From IMG/VR virus record IMGVR_UViG_3300042965_000182, positions 1 to 64,000 of that record: DNA of 64,000 nucleotides, one strand, 5' to 3'. Positions 40,870-49,055 of the stretch are shown piece by piece (the stretch's first letter is position 1; every line of letters begins with the position of its first letter). The position numbers and the translations under genes are program-made. Under the pieces are notes generated by a model. The model was not told the DNA's origin and made no database searches. It worked only from the letters and a program-made list of their open reading frames with translations. This stretch comes from a virus.

Positions 40870-41517
40870 ATGATAAGTAGACATATACAATATATATGGA
40901 AAGAAGGGATGTATGAATTATATATAAAGAAGGCTGATACTGATCCTGATGAAATAAACTATGTTGGAGGTTCACCTGTTATAATGGAAGGAACTATTTC
41001 TGGTTGGGGACAAACACAAGAAGGTCCGCCTTACGATTGGTCATTTGAGCCACTTATTCGTGTAAACGGAGCAAGTAAAGATACCGCTTCTGACAATTTA
41101 AAACTACTTCTTGGTGTTGCTTATCATTCAAGAAAAGTGGATACTTTTATAAAGAAGGTGACGGTTGTTAGGGCTCCTGCTGTTATTACAATTTTCAAAG
41201 GGATTGCCAAGATGAAGGAATTCCAGCAAGCAGAAGAATTTTTCCCATTTGGGTTTACAGAGGATGACCCATATCCACCTTTTGACCCTGAAAGAACTTA
41301 TTCTCAGGGTGATTTACTTATTCCTATCAAGAAAGAAGTTATTGGTGTTGGAACTTTTTCTGTTTGGACAAATGACCTTACTCTTTTACCTCAACCTGGT
41401 TCTGGACAAAAGTTAACTTATGTTTTACCTGCAAAAGTTTTATCTGTAACAGGAACAGGTGAAAGTGCAATTTTAACAATTGAATTAGGTGCATTTTATC
41501 ATATAATTTCAGCATAA
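40870..41517 (+). CDS. putative capsid decoration / head protein
   Basis: 215 residues after AAAATTTTAAGGAGG, the same leader as the capsid gene. It begins MISRHIQYIWKEGMYELYIK and has YIKKADTDPDEI at about residue 20, a possible cleavage site. The rest is beta-rich with Gly and Pro (PLIRVNGASKDTASDN, VGTFSVWTNDLTLLPQPGSG). Between scaffold and capsid genes a decoration or stabilising protein is common. No sequence family is recognised. Confidence 0.6.
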   Translation: MISRHIQYIWKEGMYELYIKKADTDPDEINYVGGSPVIMEGTISGWGQTQEGPPYDWSFEPLIRVNGASKDTASDNLKLLLGVAYHSRKVDTFIKKVTVVRAPAVITIFKGIAKMKEFQQAEEFFPFGFTEDDPYPPFDPERTYSQGDLLIPIKKEVIGVGTFSVWTNDLTLLPQPGSGQKLTYVLPAKVLSVTGTGESAILTIELGAFYHIISA

Positions 41518-41541
41518 AAAAAATTTTAAAGGAGGGTAATT

Positions 41542-42462
41542 ATGGAAGCAATGGCAACAATAAATAAGAAAGACCCACAGGTCTTACAAAGAGAACTGAT
41601 GAAGAAAGAAGCCGCTTTAGAGTTAGCGTTCAAGACACAAGTTGGTTTACAAAAGTTAGCACAGGCACTTGCTTCACCTGTCAGGAAGCATCTTGATTAT
41701 AGAGGGATAGGTAGAAGGTTATTTGTTACGGAGCCATATGTTGACCCAGGACCAATGTATTACGATGCCGATATAGCAGAGTTTGATGCGGTAATGATAG
41801 GAAGAGATGGAACAAGTAGAATGGTTGTGGTAAGAGCAACAAGAACAATATTACCAGAGTTTGAAGTAGCAGTAAGGGTAAAAATACCGTTTGCTGAGGT
41901 AAGAACGAGGAAGTATAAGGTTGTAGAAAGAGCGAAAGAAAGGTTAAAACAATCATTTGCTATTAGAGAAGATTTACTCATTTTCTCACTTGTCCATGAT
42001 GCTGTAATAGCAAGTAATCAACTAATAACGGCAACAGGAACTTTAATAAAAGAAGACCTTGCCGAAGCATTTTGGAGAGTAGAAAACAGAAGGTTAATAC
42101 CTCTTAATGTTCTCATTTCACCAGCAAGTGCTTATGCTATTAGGAATTGGGAAAGAGATCAGATTGAAGAAACAGCAAGGATAGAAATACGAAGAACTGG
42201 GTATCTTGGTGTTCTTTGGGGTGCTAACTTTTTAGTTTCTCAATTGATTAAGAAAGTGAACATTGGCGGAACAGATTACAATGTAGCATATGTTCTACCT
42301 GACCCTCAGTTTGTTGGTTGGTATCCTATTAGGGCAGATGTAGAAGTTATACCTGCTGATACACCTGATTTACTCTTACTTGGATTTGTTGGTTATCTCC
42401 AAGCAGGAATGATTTTACACAATATTTGGGCTGTTGCTGGTGTAGCGTTTACACAACCATAA
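41542..42462 (+). CDS. major capsid protein
   Basis: 306 residues. Residues 1-45 form a helical delta-like part with LMKKEAAL (19-26) and LQKLAQAL (36-43), the latter shared with the protein at 33396. The mature shell would start near SPVRKHLDYRGIGRRLF. The rest follows the HK97-type layout: an E-loop region (VVVRATRTILPEFEVAVR), a long spine helix (FAIREDLLIFSLVHDAVIAS), and a P-domain/A-domain with LNVLISPASAYAIRNW and TPDLLLLGFVGYLQAG. The unusually strong leader (AAATTTTAAAGGAGGG) and position after the scaffold support high expression. Confidence 0.85.
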   Translation: MEAMATINKKDPQVLQRELMKKEAALELAFKTQVGLQKLAQALASPVRKHLDYRGIGRRLFVTEPYVDPGPMYYDADIAEFDAVMIGRDGTSRMVVVRATRTILPEFEVAVRVKIPFAEVRTRKYKVVERAKERLKQSFAIREDLLIFSLVHDAVIASNQLITATGTLIKEDLAEAFWRVENRRLIPLNVLISPASAYAIRNWERDQIEETARIEIRRTGYLGVLWGANFLVSQLIKKVNIGGTDYNVAYVLPDPQFVGWYPIRADVEVIPADTPDLLLLGFVGYLQAGMILHNIWAVAGVAFTQP

Positions 42463-42504
42463 GTTAAAAAAATAATTTAAGAAAAAAATTAAAAGGAGGT
42501 GTTT

Positions 42505-43038
42505 ATGCCAGAAAAACCAATAGAAGAAATACAAGTAGCACTTACAAAGACAGGCAGAGTTCAGTTAGGAGCAAAAGAATTTCCAAGCTTAGAAAAGTTA
42601 GAGAAGAATATAAGGTATGTTTACAATCCAAATCCTTGGGTTGTCCGTATAACGGGACTTAATGTTAGGCTTGCTCCTGGTGAACTTGTAGATTTAGTTC
42701 AAGTAGTTGGTTCACCTGAAAAGGTTTTCAGTTGTGTAGAAGTTATAAAAGCAATAGAAGGTAATCTACTTATAGGTTTTTCTTCGTTTGAAGAATTACA
42801 AAAGGCTTATACTGGTTTGCCAAAACCAAAATCTTCACCTATTGAAGAGGCAAAGGCTACTGCTGTTGTCGTTGGTCCTGAAGGTAAAACAATGCATATA
42901 GAAGAAGTTGTAAAAGAAGGTGAAAATCCATACACAGAAGCACTTATTGAAGATTATAAAAGAGAAGAAGAGGAAATCAAAAGATTAGAAGAACAAACTG
43001 TCAAAAAGACTACCAGAAAAGGAAAAAGAACAGAATAG
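42505..43038 (+). CDS. virion-associated protein after the capsid gene
   Basis: ATG after AAAAGGAGGTGTTT. 177 residues. Residues 30-95 form a small beta domain (NPWVVRITGLNVRLAPGELV, then KVFSCVEVIKAIEGNLLIGF). The second half is acidic and basic low complexity ending KKTTRKGKRTE. Possibly a head stabilisation protein or a C-terminal peptide binding another head part. A GC-rich hairpin element ends the operon behind it. Confidence 0.65.
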   Translation: MPEKPIEEIQVALTKTGRVQLGAKEFPSLEKLEKNIRYVYNPNPWVVRITGLNVRLAPGELVDLVQVVGSPEKVFSCVEVIKAIEGNLLIGFSSFEELQKAYTGLPKPKSSPIEEAKATAVVVGPEGKTMHIEEVVKEGENPYTEALIEDYKREEEEIKRLEEQTVKKTTRKGKRTE

Positions 43039-43047
43039 AATACTATT

Positions 43048-43124
43048 CCCCATAGTTATGGGGCAGGGGTTAGTAAAGTGAGGGGATTGGTAAGTAAAGT
43101 TTAGTTCCCTGCCCCTCTTTTCTT
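43048..43124 (+). terminator. GC-rich terminator with a competing hairpin
   Basis: Two hairpins share the same GGGG. The first is CCCCAT-AGTT-ATGGGG (43048-43063). The second pairs GGGGCAGGG (43060-43068) with CCCTGCCCC (43107-43115), 9 perfect base pairs around a 38-base loop, and is followed by TCTTTTCTT (43116-43124). The second is a Rho-independent terminator; if the first forms, it blocks it. The element is much richer in GC than its surroundings and lies after the capsid operon and before the neck genes. Confidence 0.75.
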
Positions 43125-43134
43125 ATTCGGAGTT

Positions 43135-43962
43135 ATGGCTTATGTAATCCACGATGTCTCAGAAAGAGAATGGTGTCAATATTTCAAAGACCAGCATGTT
43201 GAAGTCATAGTTGAATTCAAGTATAATAATGTTCCTGTTGATGTAGACAATCCTTCTTTTGATATTTATAAAGACGGTCAACCTGTAAACTTTTACATTC
43301 TTAAACCTCTTACAAAGTCAGACCCACCTGTTATCGGTAAATATTGTGCTACTTTTATGACAACAGGTTTACAAGCAGGTGATTACACTTTTAAAGCAAA
43401 AGGTTATTATCAAGGCAATGAACTAATTGTAAGTGGTTCATTTAAGTTAGTTGAAGTTCCAAGGAGGCAATGGTATATTGATACATTAAGAGGCATTTTA
43501 GCAGACAAGTATCAAATAGAGGTTCCTTGGGAGTTTTGGACGCACGACCCAACCAAAAGAGAATGGAGGGATGGACAATTAAACGATTATTTAGAGCAAG
43601 CAGTAAGGTTTATAAACATTTTGCCACCTTCAACAGTTTCCTGGCAACTTGAAAACATACCTTGTTCTTCACTTGTTTTACTTGGTGCACAAATCTTTGC
43701 TTTACTTTCAAAAGACATAATGGAAGTCCACAATTATTTTGATTATTCAACACCTGTCAGGGTTTCTGTTTACAGAGGTAGAGAATACAGGTCAATTTAC
43801 CAGTGGATAGAAAGACAATTTACAGAGCCATCAAAGTTATTTAAAAAATCTTGGGTTTTAAACACTTTGAGACCAAGAGCGATAGTGTTTCCTCGTATAG
43901 CGTTCAGGATTTTAAGACCACTTTCAATGGTTTTACATTTTACTTCATATGGTATAGGATAA
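43135..43962 (+). CDS. neck/connector-region protein with Ig-like front
   Basis: 275 residues, preceded by CGGAG. The first 100 residues are beta-rich (VEVIVEFKYNNVPVDVDNPS, DYTFKAKGYYQGNELIVSGS) and look like an Ig-type domain. The second part, with VPWEFWTHDPTKREWRDGQL, NDYLEQAVRFINILPP and SSLVLLGAQIFALLSK, resembles conserved virion proteins found between capsid and tail sheath genes. A role in head-tail joining is likely from position. Confidence 0.65.
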   Translation: MAYVIHDVSEREWCQYFKDQHVEVIVEFKYNNVPVDVDNPSFDIYKDGQPVNFYILKPLTKSDPPVIGKYCATFMTTGLQAGDYTFKAKGYYQGNELIVSGSFKLVEVPRRQWYIDTLRGILADKYQIEVPWEFWTHDPTKREWRDGQLNDYLEQAVRFINILPPSTVSWQLENIPCSSLVLLGAQIFALLSKDIMEVHNYFDYSTPVRVSVYRGREYRSIYQWIERQFTEPSKLFKKSWVLNTLRPRAIVFPRIAFRILRPLSMVLHFTSYGIG

Positions 43963-44810
43963 TGAATGAAATTATAACTGAAAAATTTGGTTCTTACAGG
44001 TATTATGAAGAAACATTAAAAAGAGTAAAAAATGTTTCAGTTCAAAGAACTTTTGATGTAAACGGCAAGTATTCAATACAAATAGTTTGGGATACATTTA
44101 TACCTGGCGTTGAAGTTATTGATGGATTTAATGTTTACAGGTCAGTAGATTTGAAGGAATGGAAGAAGTTAAATTCTACACTTATAACAATTAACAATTT
44201 TTTAGATAGTGATGCTAAACTTTTTATTGGTCAAGATTATTATTACAAGGTTACTTTTATTTCAAATGGTATAGAAAGCAGTTTAGAAGAAGCAGAACCT
44301 GTAACTTTTCTTTCATCAAAAAATAAGGTTGATGGAATGAATTGGAGGTTGTACAATACTTCATTAGAGCATATGAGAAGGTTATCACTTGTTTTAAGAC
44401 ATACAGGTGAAGAGGTGATTTTTGGTATAAGACAGTTTGTTGGTCAAAAATGCAGAAGGTGTTATGATTTTGTAGCGAAAAAGGCTACTGACAGTTCTTG
44501 CCCTGTTTGTTTTGGAACAGGAATAGAGCAAGGTTATAAAGGTATAGAAGGAAGAGTTCATTTTGAGCCTGCTACTTTAACAATTTCAAGAGAACTTGAA
44601 GGCTTTATTCCTGCTTATGCTTTCAGGTGTTGGACTTTGTCATTCCCTTTACTTTCCTCGCAAGATTTCATTATTAGAAAAAGGACAGGTGAAAGGTATG
44701 TAATAAACGAATCTACACCTATTATAAATCAAGGTTTAATTCTTATGCAAACTTTAAGAGTTGATATAATGGTTAGAGAACATCCTTTATACAATATACC
44801 AGTAGTATGA
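43962..44810 (+). CDS. head-closure/neck protein with FN3-like domain and zinc ribbon
   Basis: 282 residues from an ATG in a TAATG overlap (the frame opens further up without a binding site). Residues 25-110 resemble a fibronectin type III module (IQIVWDTFIPGVEVIDGFNV, YYYKVTFISNGIESSLEE). A cysteine cluster follows, KCRRCYDFVAKKATDSSCPV, then CFGTGIEQGYKG, a zinc-ribbon pattern typical of phage head-closure or tail-joining proteins. Coupled to the next gene. Confidence 0.65.
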   Translation: MNEIITEKFGSYRYYEETLKRVKNVSVQRTFDVNGKYSIQIVWDTFIPGVEVIDGFNVYRSVDLKEWKKLNSTLITINNFLDSDAKLFIGQDYYYKVTFISNGIESSLEEAEPVTFLSSKNKVDGMNWRLYNTSLEHMRRLSLVLRHTGEEVIFGIRQFVGQKCRRCYDFVAKKATDSSCPVCFGTGIEQGYKGIEGRVHFEPATLTISRELEGFIPAYAFRCWTLSFPLLSSQDFIIRKRTGERYVINESTPIINQGLILMQTLRVDIMVREHPLYNIPVV

Positions 44811-45427
44811 GCTCGTTAACATCTTGGGATTTAAAACATACGGAGTTAGCGTTTAAGTCATCAGAATTTTTATTCAATTTATCAACACAAGTAAGAGATA
44901 TTCTAATTGATTATTTAAAGGTGCTTTTTAAGGAAACAGATTTAGGTAAAAGGTTTAATTATCAAGAAGATGAAAAATTAACAAAACTTTTTATTGGTTC
45001 AACTTTCCCTATGGAAGAAAGGTATTTTCCAAGGGTTTTAGTTGATGTAAATGTTTCAGATAGTGAAATCATTTCGTTTGGTGATGTTGGTTATGATGAC
45101 AAAAATAACATTGTATTAACAGGCAGGTTTAACTACAATGCCGTATTAACCATTTCAGCATTAGAATTAGAAGAAATAAAGAATTTAGCAGATGTTTGTT
45201 TACTTTTTATTGTAAACAGGTATTATAGAAGCCAACTTCAAAAATATGGTATTGGTGTAGTAGATGCAAGAGGTTTTAGGGTAAGTGCTATTAGAAGGGA
45301 AAGGTTAGTTCCCACTATTCCGTTTTGGTTGACAGAGGTATCTTTTGTAGTTTATTCAGAGTGGCAACAATTAATTGAAAAGAAAGGTGTTGTTATTAGT
45401 GGTGAAATTGTTGAAATAGAAATTTAA
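44807..45427 (+). CDS. tail terminator-like protein
   Basis: 206 residues, started in an ATGA overlap. The order ILIDYLKVLFKETDLGKRFN, FPRVLVDVNVSDSEI, then a beta strand plus RYYRSQLQKYGIGVVDARGF and a WLTEVSFVVYSEW segment is that of tail or sheath terminator proteins placed directly before the sheath gene. Family identity is inferred from position and fold pattern. Confidence 0.6.
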   Translation: MSSLTSWDLKHTELAFKSSEFLFNLSTQVRDILIDYLKVLFKETDLGKRFNYQEDEKLTKLFIGSTFPMEERYFPRVLVDVNVSDSEIISFGDVGYDDKNNIVLTGRFNYNAVLTISALELEEIKNLADVCLLFIVNRYYRSQLQKYGIGVVDARGFRVSAIRRERLVPTIPFWLTEVSFVVYSEWQQLIEKKGVVISGEIVEIEI

Positions 45428-45439
45428 GGAGGTTTAATT

Positions 45440-47311
45440 ATGGCACAAAGAGACATTATTGTTAGGAGGGTTGTTGGTGCAAGGGCTGTTCCAGCCCCTG
45501 TTGGAATACCCGTTATTATTCCTGCTGTTATTTGTAGAACACTTGGTAAAAAGACACAAGAAGTTGAAAGTATAACAAGGACACCACCTGGAACTGATTA
45601 TGTTTGGATTGACAGGTTAAAAGAAGATACAAAATTACCTTTAAATGAAATAAACGATATAGAGTATGTTTACACTTATACTGAGGGCGATAAAACTTAT
45701 AGTTTTAAATATGTTTTCAAAAGAGGAATACATTTCAGGTTTGTTAAGTTAAAAGACCAGGATACACCTGAAGTTGAAGAATATTTACCATTTGAAAATC
45801 TTCACATTACTGATTTAAAAGAAGGTGAAACACGAATTAGGTATGGTATTGATTGGTCGCAAGCACCACTTTTACCACCAGTTGAATTTGAAGCAGAACC
45901 AACTCAAAATGGAACTGGAACAAAGTTTTCTTCTGGTGATTATGAAATTAGGGTTTTTGCTGTAAGTTTACAAGCACCGACATCGGGTAGCGGGGGTCTA
46001 TATCTTGTTGGTCAATCTATTACTAAATTGCTAACATTATCAGAAGATGCTTATATTAGGGTGTCTTGGAAAAGAGTTGATTATGTTAAAGGTTATATTA
46101 TTGAAATAAAACGGGTTGGAGGTTCTACTTACAGGTTTTTTGTAAATCCGCATGTTACAGATAGGATTTTTATAGTAGAACTTACAGCGATAACATATAT
46201 TTCAGGTGGTAAACAAGTTCCTGAAAGCAACAAAGATTACACTTTGAATTACAAGTATTTAGTAAGGTTAGTTAATCAACCAGTTCTTTATTCAGCAATA
46301 GAACAAGTAAGGGAAGACCACGGATTAGGTTCAGAAGCATACAATATTGCAAGGTATTTTCTTTCAACTGAACTTGGTAATGCTCCATTTTTAGTGATAG
46401 TTGGAGTAGAAGAAGATAGTTTAGCAGGTTATTTGAATGCTTTAAAAACACTTGAAAGTGTTAATTGTCATTTAATCTTTGCTACTTATTATGGAACTGA
46501 TGTTTTAGATTTATGGGATGCTATGTATCAGCATTGTTTGGCACTTTCTGACCCTGTTACAGGTCAAAGAGAAAGGTATGCTGTTTTTGCTTTGAAAAAT
46601 GGTATTCAGTGGTATGACAATGAACTAAAAACTACTTTACAGCATTTTAGAGCAATGGAAGGTAAAGGTAAAAGGGCTTTCCTTGTTGTCTTTGATGGTG
46701 GAGAAATTACACTTAACACTTGGATAGAACAAGATGGTTCAATAACAAAAGACAAAAAAGTGTTAACGCAGAGTTTTGACGACATTACATCTCTATTTGG
46801 TGCTATGCTTGTTTTTGCAAGGTATTGTTCATTTAGAGACCCTGCTTCTTCATTAACAGAAAAATCTATACCTGGTTTAACATTTCAGAAGAATTCTTGG
46901 GGTGATGATGTTTACTTATATTTAAGGGATTTAGGTGCTTTTGTTGTAAGGAACGATTTAGGTTCAGCAGTTGTTGATTTAGATATAAATATGTCGTATG
47001 GTTTACTCGGTTTAAATGATTCACAACTACCTATCACAATGACAGAAGATTGGATGAAGCAAGATTTAAGAAGTAAGTTAAAAGTTTTCAGAGGTAAAAA
47101 GAATATAGAGTTAAGGTTAGCAAGTGTGATAAACTATATAAAACTAATTCTTGATTCGTATGTTTCTGCTGGTTTAATAACTTCATATGATGAAGGTTCA
47201 ATAAAAGTTGAAATACTTTCAACAGGACAACTAAAAGGTTATTTCAAATATACACCTGTTATAATTATCAATCAAATCTTGTTTGAATACGATTTTGAGT
47301 TTATTTTATAA
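45440..47311 (+). CDS. tail sheath protein
   Basis: 623 residues, after AAGGAGG. The contractile sheath subunit. The N terminus MAQRDIIVRRVVGARAVPAP belongs to the sheath arm region. Residues 150-250 contain an inserted beta-sandwich, FN3/Ig-like (FSSGDYEIRVFAVSLQAPTS). The C-terminal third shows the conserved sheath core: a QLPITMTEDWMKQDLRSKLK segment, a helix for spokes, and the closing strand VIIINQILFEYDFEFIL. The tube gene follows two genes on, the usual order in contractile-tailed phages. Confidence 0.85.
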   Translation: MAQRDIIVRRVVGARAVPAPVGIPVIIPAVICRTLGKKTQEVESITRTPPGTDYVWIDRLKEDTKLPLNEINDIEYVYTYTEGDKTYSFKYVFKRGIHFRFVKLKDQDTPEVEEYLPFENLHITDLKEGETRIRYGIDWSQAPLLPPVEFEAEPTQNGTGTKFSSGDYEIRVFAVSLQAPTSGSGGLYLVGQSITKLLTLSEDAYIRVSWKRVDYVKGYIIEIKRVGGSTYRFFVNPHVTDRIFIVELTAITYISGGKQVPESNKDYTLNYKYLVRLVNQPVLYSAIEQVREDHGLGSEAYNIARYFLSTELGNAPFLVIVGVEEDSLAGYLNALKTLESVNCHLIFATYYGTDVLDLWDAMYQHCLALSDPVTGQRERYAVFALKNGIQWYDNELKTTLQHFRAMEGKGKRAFLVVFDGGEITLNTWIEQDGSITKDKKVLTQSFDDITSLFGAMLVFARYCSFRDPASSLTEKSIPGLTFQKNSWGDDVYLYLRDLGAFVVRNDLGSAVVDLDINMSYGLLGLNDSQLPITMTEDWMKQDLRSKLKVFRGKKNIELRLASVINYIKLILDSYVSAGLITSYDEGSIKVEILSTGQLKGYFKYTPVIIINQILFEYDFEFIL

Positions 47312-47325
47312 AATAAGGAGATAAA

Positions 47326-47934
47326 ATGAAGAAGGTGATAACTACGACTTTTAGTGTTAGTATGTTGCCTGTTATTGGACAAGCAAATTTAAGAATAAGA
47401 GAGGTTAGCGAAGATACTTTCAATTCTGAACTTGGTGATGATTTTGAAAGTTATGTTGGACACGAAACTACTGCAAAGTTGTTAAGTGAAAAATTAGGTA
47501 AGGATATTAAGTTTAACAGAGCAAATTTAATGTTAGAACCTAATATGAGGTTATTTGTTGCTGTTCCTCAGTTCAGAGTAGAAGTAGCAAGAGAGTTTAC
47601 ACCAGAAGAAATAGAAAAAGCAAAATTCAGGTATTTTATTATTGAATTAATTCCTTCTGAAAAAGAGGTAAAAGGTGTAAGAGTAGAATTTAAGGTAAAA
47701 GATGGTGATTTGTATATTAACGATTACAAAGTTTTAAAGGCGTGGGAATCAATAGCAGGTTGGTATTGGTTTGGTGTTGAAGAAGTTGAACCTGGTCTTT
47801 GGTTTGGTCTTGTTCAAGGTTTTGAAGACGAATGGAGTTATTTTGATGAAAATGAATTAAAAGAGCTAATGAAAAGAGGTATAGTTTGGGAAATTAAAAA
47901 ACAAGATTTACCTTTTGCTGGAAGAAGAAGATAA
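47326..47934 (+). CDS. AcrIII-1-like (DUF1874) candidate viral ring nuclease with C-terminal extension
   Basis: 202 residues. The first 105 align along their length with DUF1874/AcrIII-1 (SIRV1 gp29 type): FSVSMLP, SYVGHETTAKLLSEKLG (H46 corresponds to catalytic H47), KFNRAN (R65, cf. R66), and LFVAVPQFRVEVAREFTPEE (R84, cf. R85). One position, E88 in gp29, appears to be V87 here. AcrIII-1 destroys the cyclic tetra-adenylate messenger of type III CRISPR and blocks that defence. Residues 110-202 (AGWYWFGVEEVEPGLWFGLV, DEWSYFDENEL) form a second domain, perhaps DUF2958-like. It sits between sheath and tube genes, an unexpected place. Confidence 0.75.
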   Translation: MKKVITTTFSVSMLPVIGQANLRIREVSEDTFNSELGDDFESYVGHETTAKLLSEKLGKDIKFNRANLMLEPNMRLFVAVPQFRVEVAREFTPEEIEKAKFRYFIIELIPSEKEVKGVRVEFKVKDGDLYINDYKVLKAWESIAGWYWFGVEEVEPGLWFGLVQGFEDEWSYFDENELKELMKRGIVWEIKKQDLPFAGRRR

Positions 47935-48005
47935 AAAAAGTCCTTTTTCGGAGTTTTTATAAACATTTAAATTTGTAAACAAAAAATTTTAAGGAGGTAA
48001 AAAGT

Positions 48006-48563
48006 ATGGCAGGTTTAGTTTCAACAAGAGGTTATGGTGTAGGTATACCACCAAGCAATAAGGTTGTCATTCCGTTTTCTTGCACAATTTACGATTTAGA
48101 AGGGAATGAAGTTGGTTATATGATTTCAATTACTTATGATACGACAAGGAGAGTTGAAAGGATTAGGCATTTAAATGCTTTTGATGCTGGTAGGATAATA
48201 GAGCAAGCCCCTGCCCCAGAAGATTATTCTGTTTCAGGTGAGGGTTTTACTTTATATACTGACGATTTAGCAAATCCTCAGAGTGTAATTGGAAGGTTAA
48301 CAAAAGAAACAGGTCTGGCAGTATTTGAATGCTTAAATCAGCAAAGGATACCTTTTAATATTGTAAAAGAAGTCGTTCATCCTGCTACTGGTATAGGTTA
48401 TCAAACGATTTTCTATGAATGTTGGTTAGCAAGGTATTCAGAGACTTTTGCTACAAGGAATGTTGTTGTTTCAGCAAATGTTTCAATACAGCCAACTTTT
48501 GTTGAAAGCAGGATTGTTCAAGTTTCTGGTGCTGGTGGTAAACAACCAATTCCGAGAAGTTAA
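48006..48563 (+). CDS. tail tube protein
   Basis: 185 residues, after an AAAAAATTTTAAGGAGGT leader like that of the capsid gene. Beta-rich (VVIPFSCTIYDLEGNEVGYM, VVSANVSIQPTFVESRIVQV). Position directly after the sheath region and before the tail chaperones, and size, identify the tube subunit that stacks inside the sheath. Fold similarity is inferred. Confidence 0.8.
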   Translation: MAGLVSTRGYGVGIPPSNKVVIPFSCTIYDLEGNEVGYMISITYDTTRRVERIRHLNAFDAGRIIEQAPAPEDYSVSGEGFTLYTDDLANPQSVIGRLTKETGLAVFECLNQQRIPFNIVKEVVHPATGIGYQTIFYECWLARYSETFATRNVVVSANVSIQPTFVESRIVQVSGAGGKQPIPRS

Positions 48564-48575
48564 AAGGAGTAAAGT

Positions 48576-49055
48576 ATGTCTCCAATTGACATAAGGTTAA
48601 CTGATTTTGAAGTGCCAAATTTAAACGATTTACCTTCTGATTATCAAGACCTTTTAGATTTGATTAATCTTGGTAAGTATGAATGGGTTGTTCAGTTATA
48701 CAATTATGAGTTTAAGATGGGTTCGCTTTGGGAATGGGAATGGCGTGAAATTTACAGAAAACTTTCAGGTTTAGATTTACTTGCAAAAGACAGATTAATA
48801 AAGGTAGAAGTTTTAACAAAAGCAATAATAGAGGTAAAATCATATTCAACGAATAAAACTTGGGAATTTAAGGAAGAAAGCCAAAAAGTTATTTTAAGAC
48901 ATTTATTACTTTCTATGGATAAAAAAGTGATAGATGATTTATATGAAGGATTTAATTATGGTGAAGAAATTGCTTTAAAAAAGTTTAAAGAAAAACTTGA
49001 AGATATAAAAAGGAGGGTAAAAAGCGATTTTTTCGTGGATTTTGGAAGTTATTAA
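48576..49055 (+). CDS. tail assembly chaperone, zero-frame product
   Basis: 159 residues, acidic and helical (DLPSDYQDLLDLINLGKYEW, VEVLTKAIIEVKSYSTNK). Its place between the tube gene and the tape measure gene is that of the tail assembly chaperone (G of lambda, gp-type E of P2). The zero-frame stop is TAA at 49053. Near the end a slippery sequence produces a longer fusion (next entry). The chaperone normally binds the tape measure before tube polymerisation. Confidence 0.8.
   Translation: MSPIDIRLTDFEVPNLNDLPSDYQDLLDLINLGKYEWVVQLYNYEFKMGSLWEWEWREIYRKLSGLDLLAKDRLIKVEVLTKAIIEVKSYSTNKTWEFKEESQKVILRHLLLSMDKKVIDDLYEGFNYGEEIALKKFKEKLEDIKRRVKSDFFVDFGSY

Noticed and set aside
47941-47962. A fourth promoter-like element before the tail tube gene (TTTTTATAAAC)
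   Set aside because: Only the TATAA half matches; the TATCAA part at the right distance is missing. May be a weak promoter but not counted as a copy.
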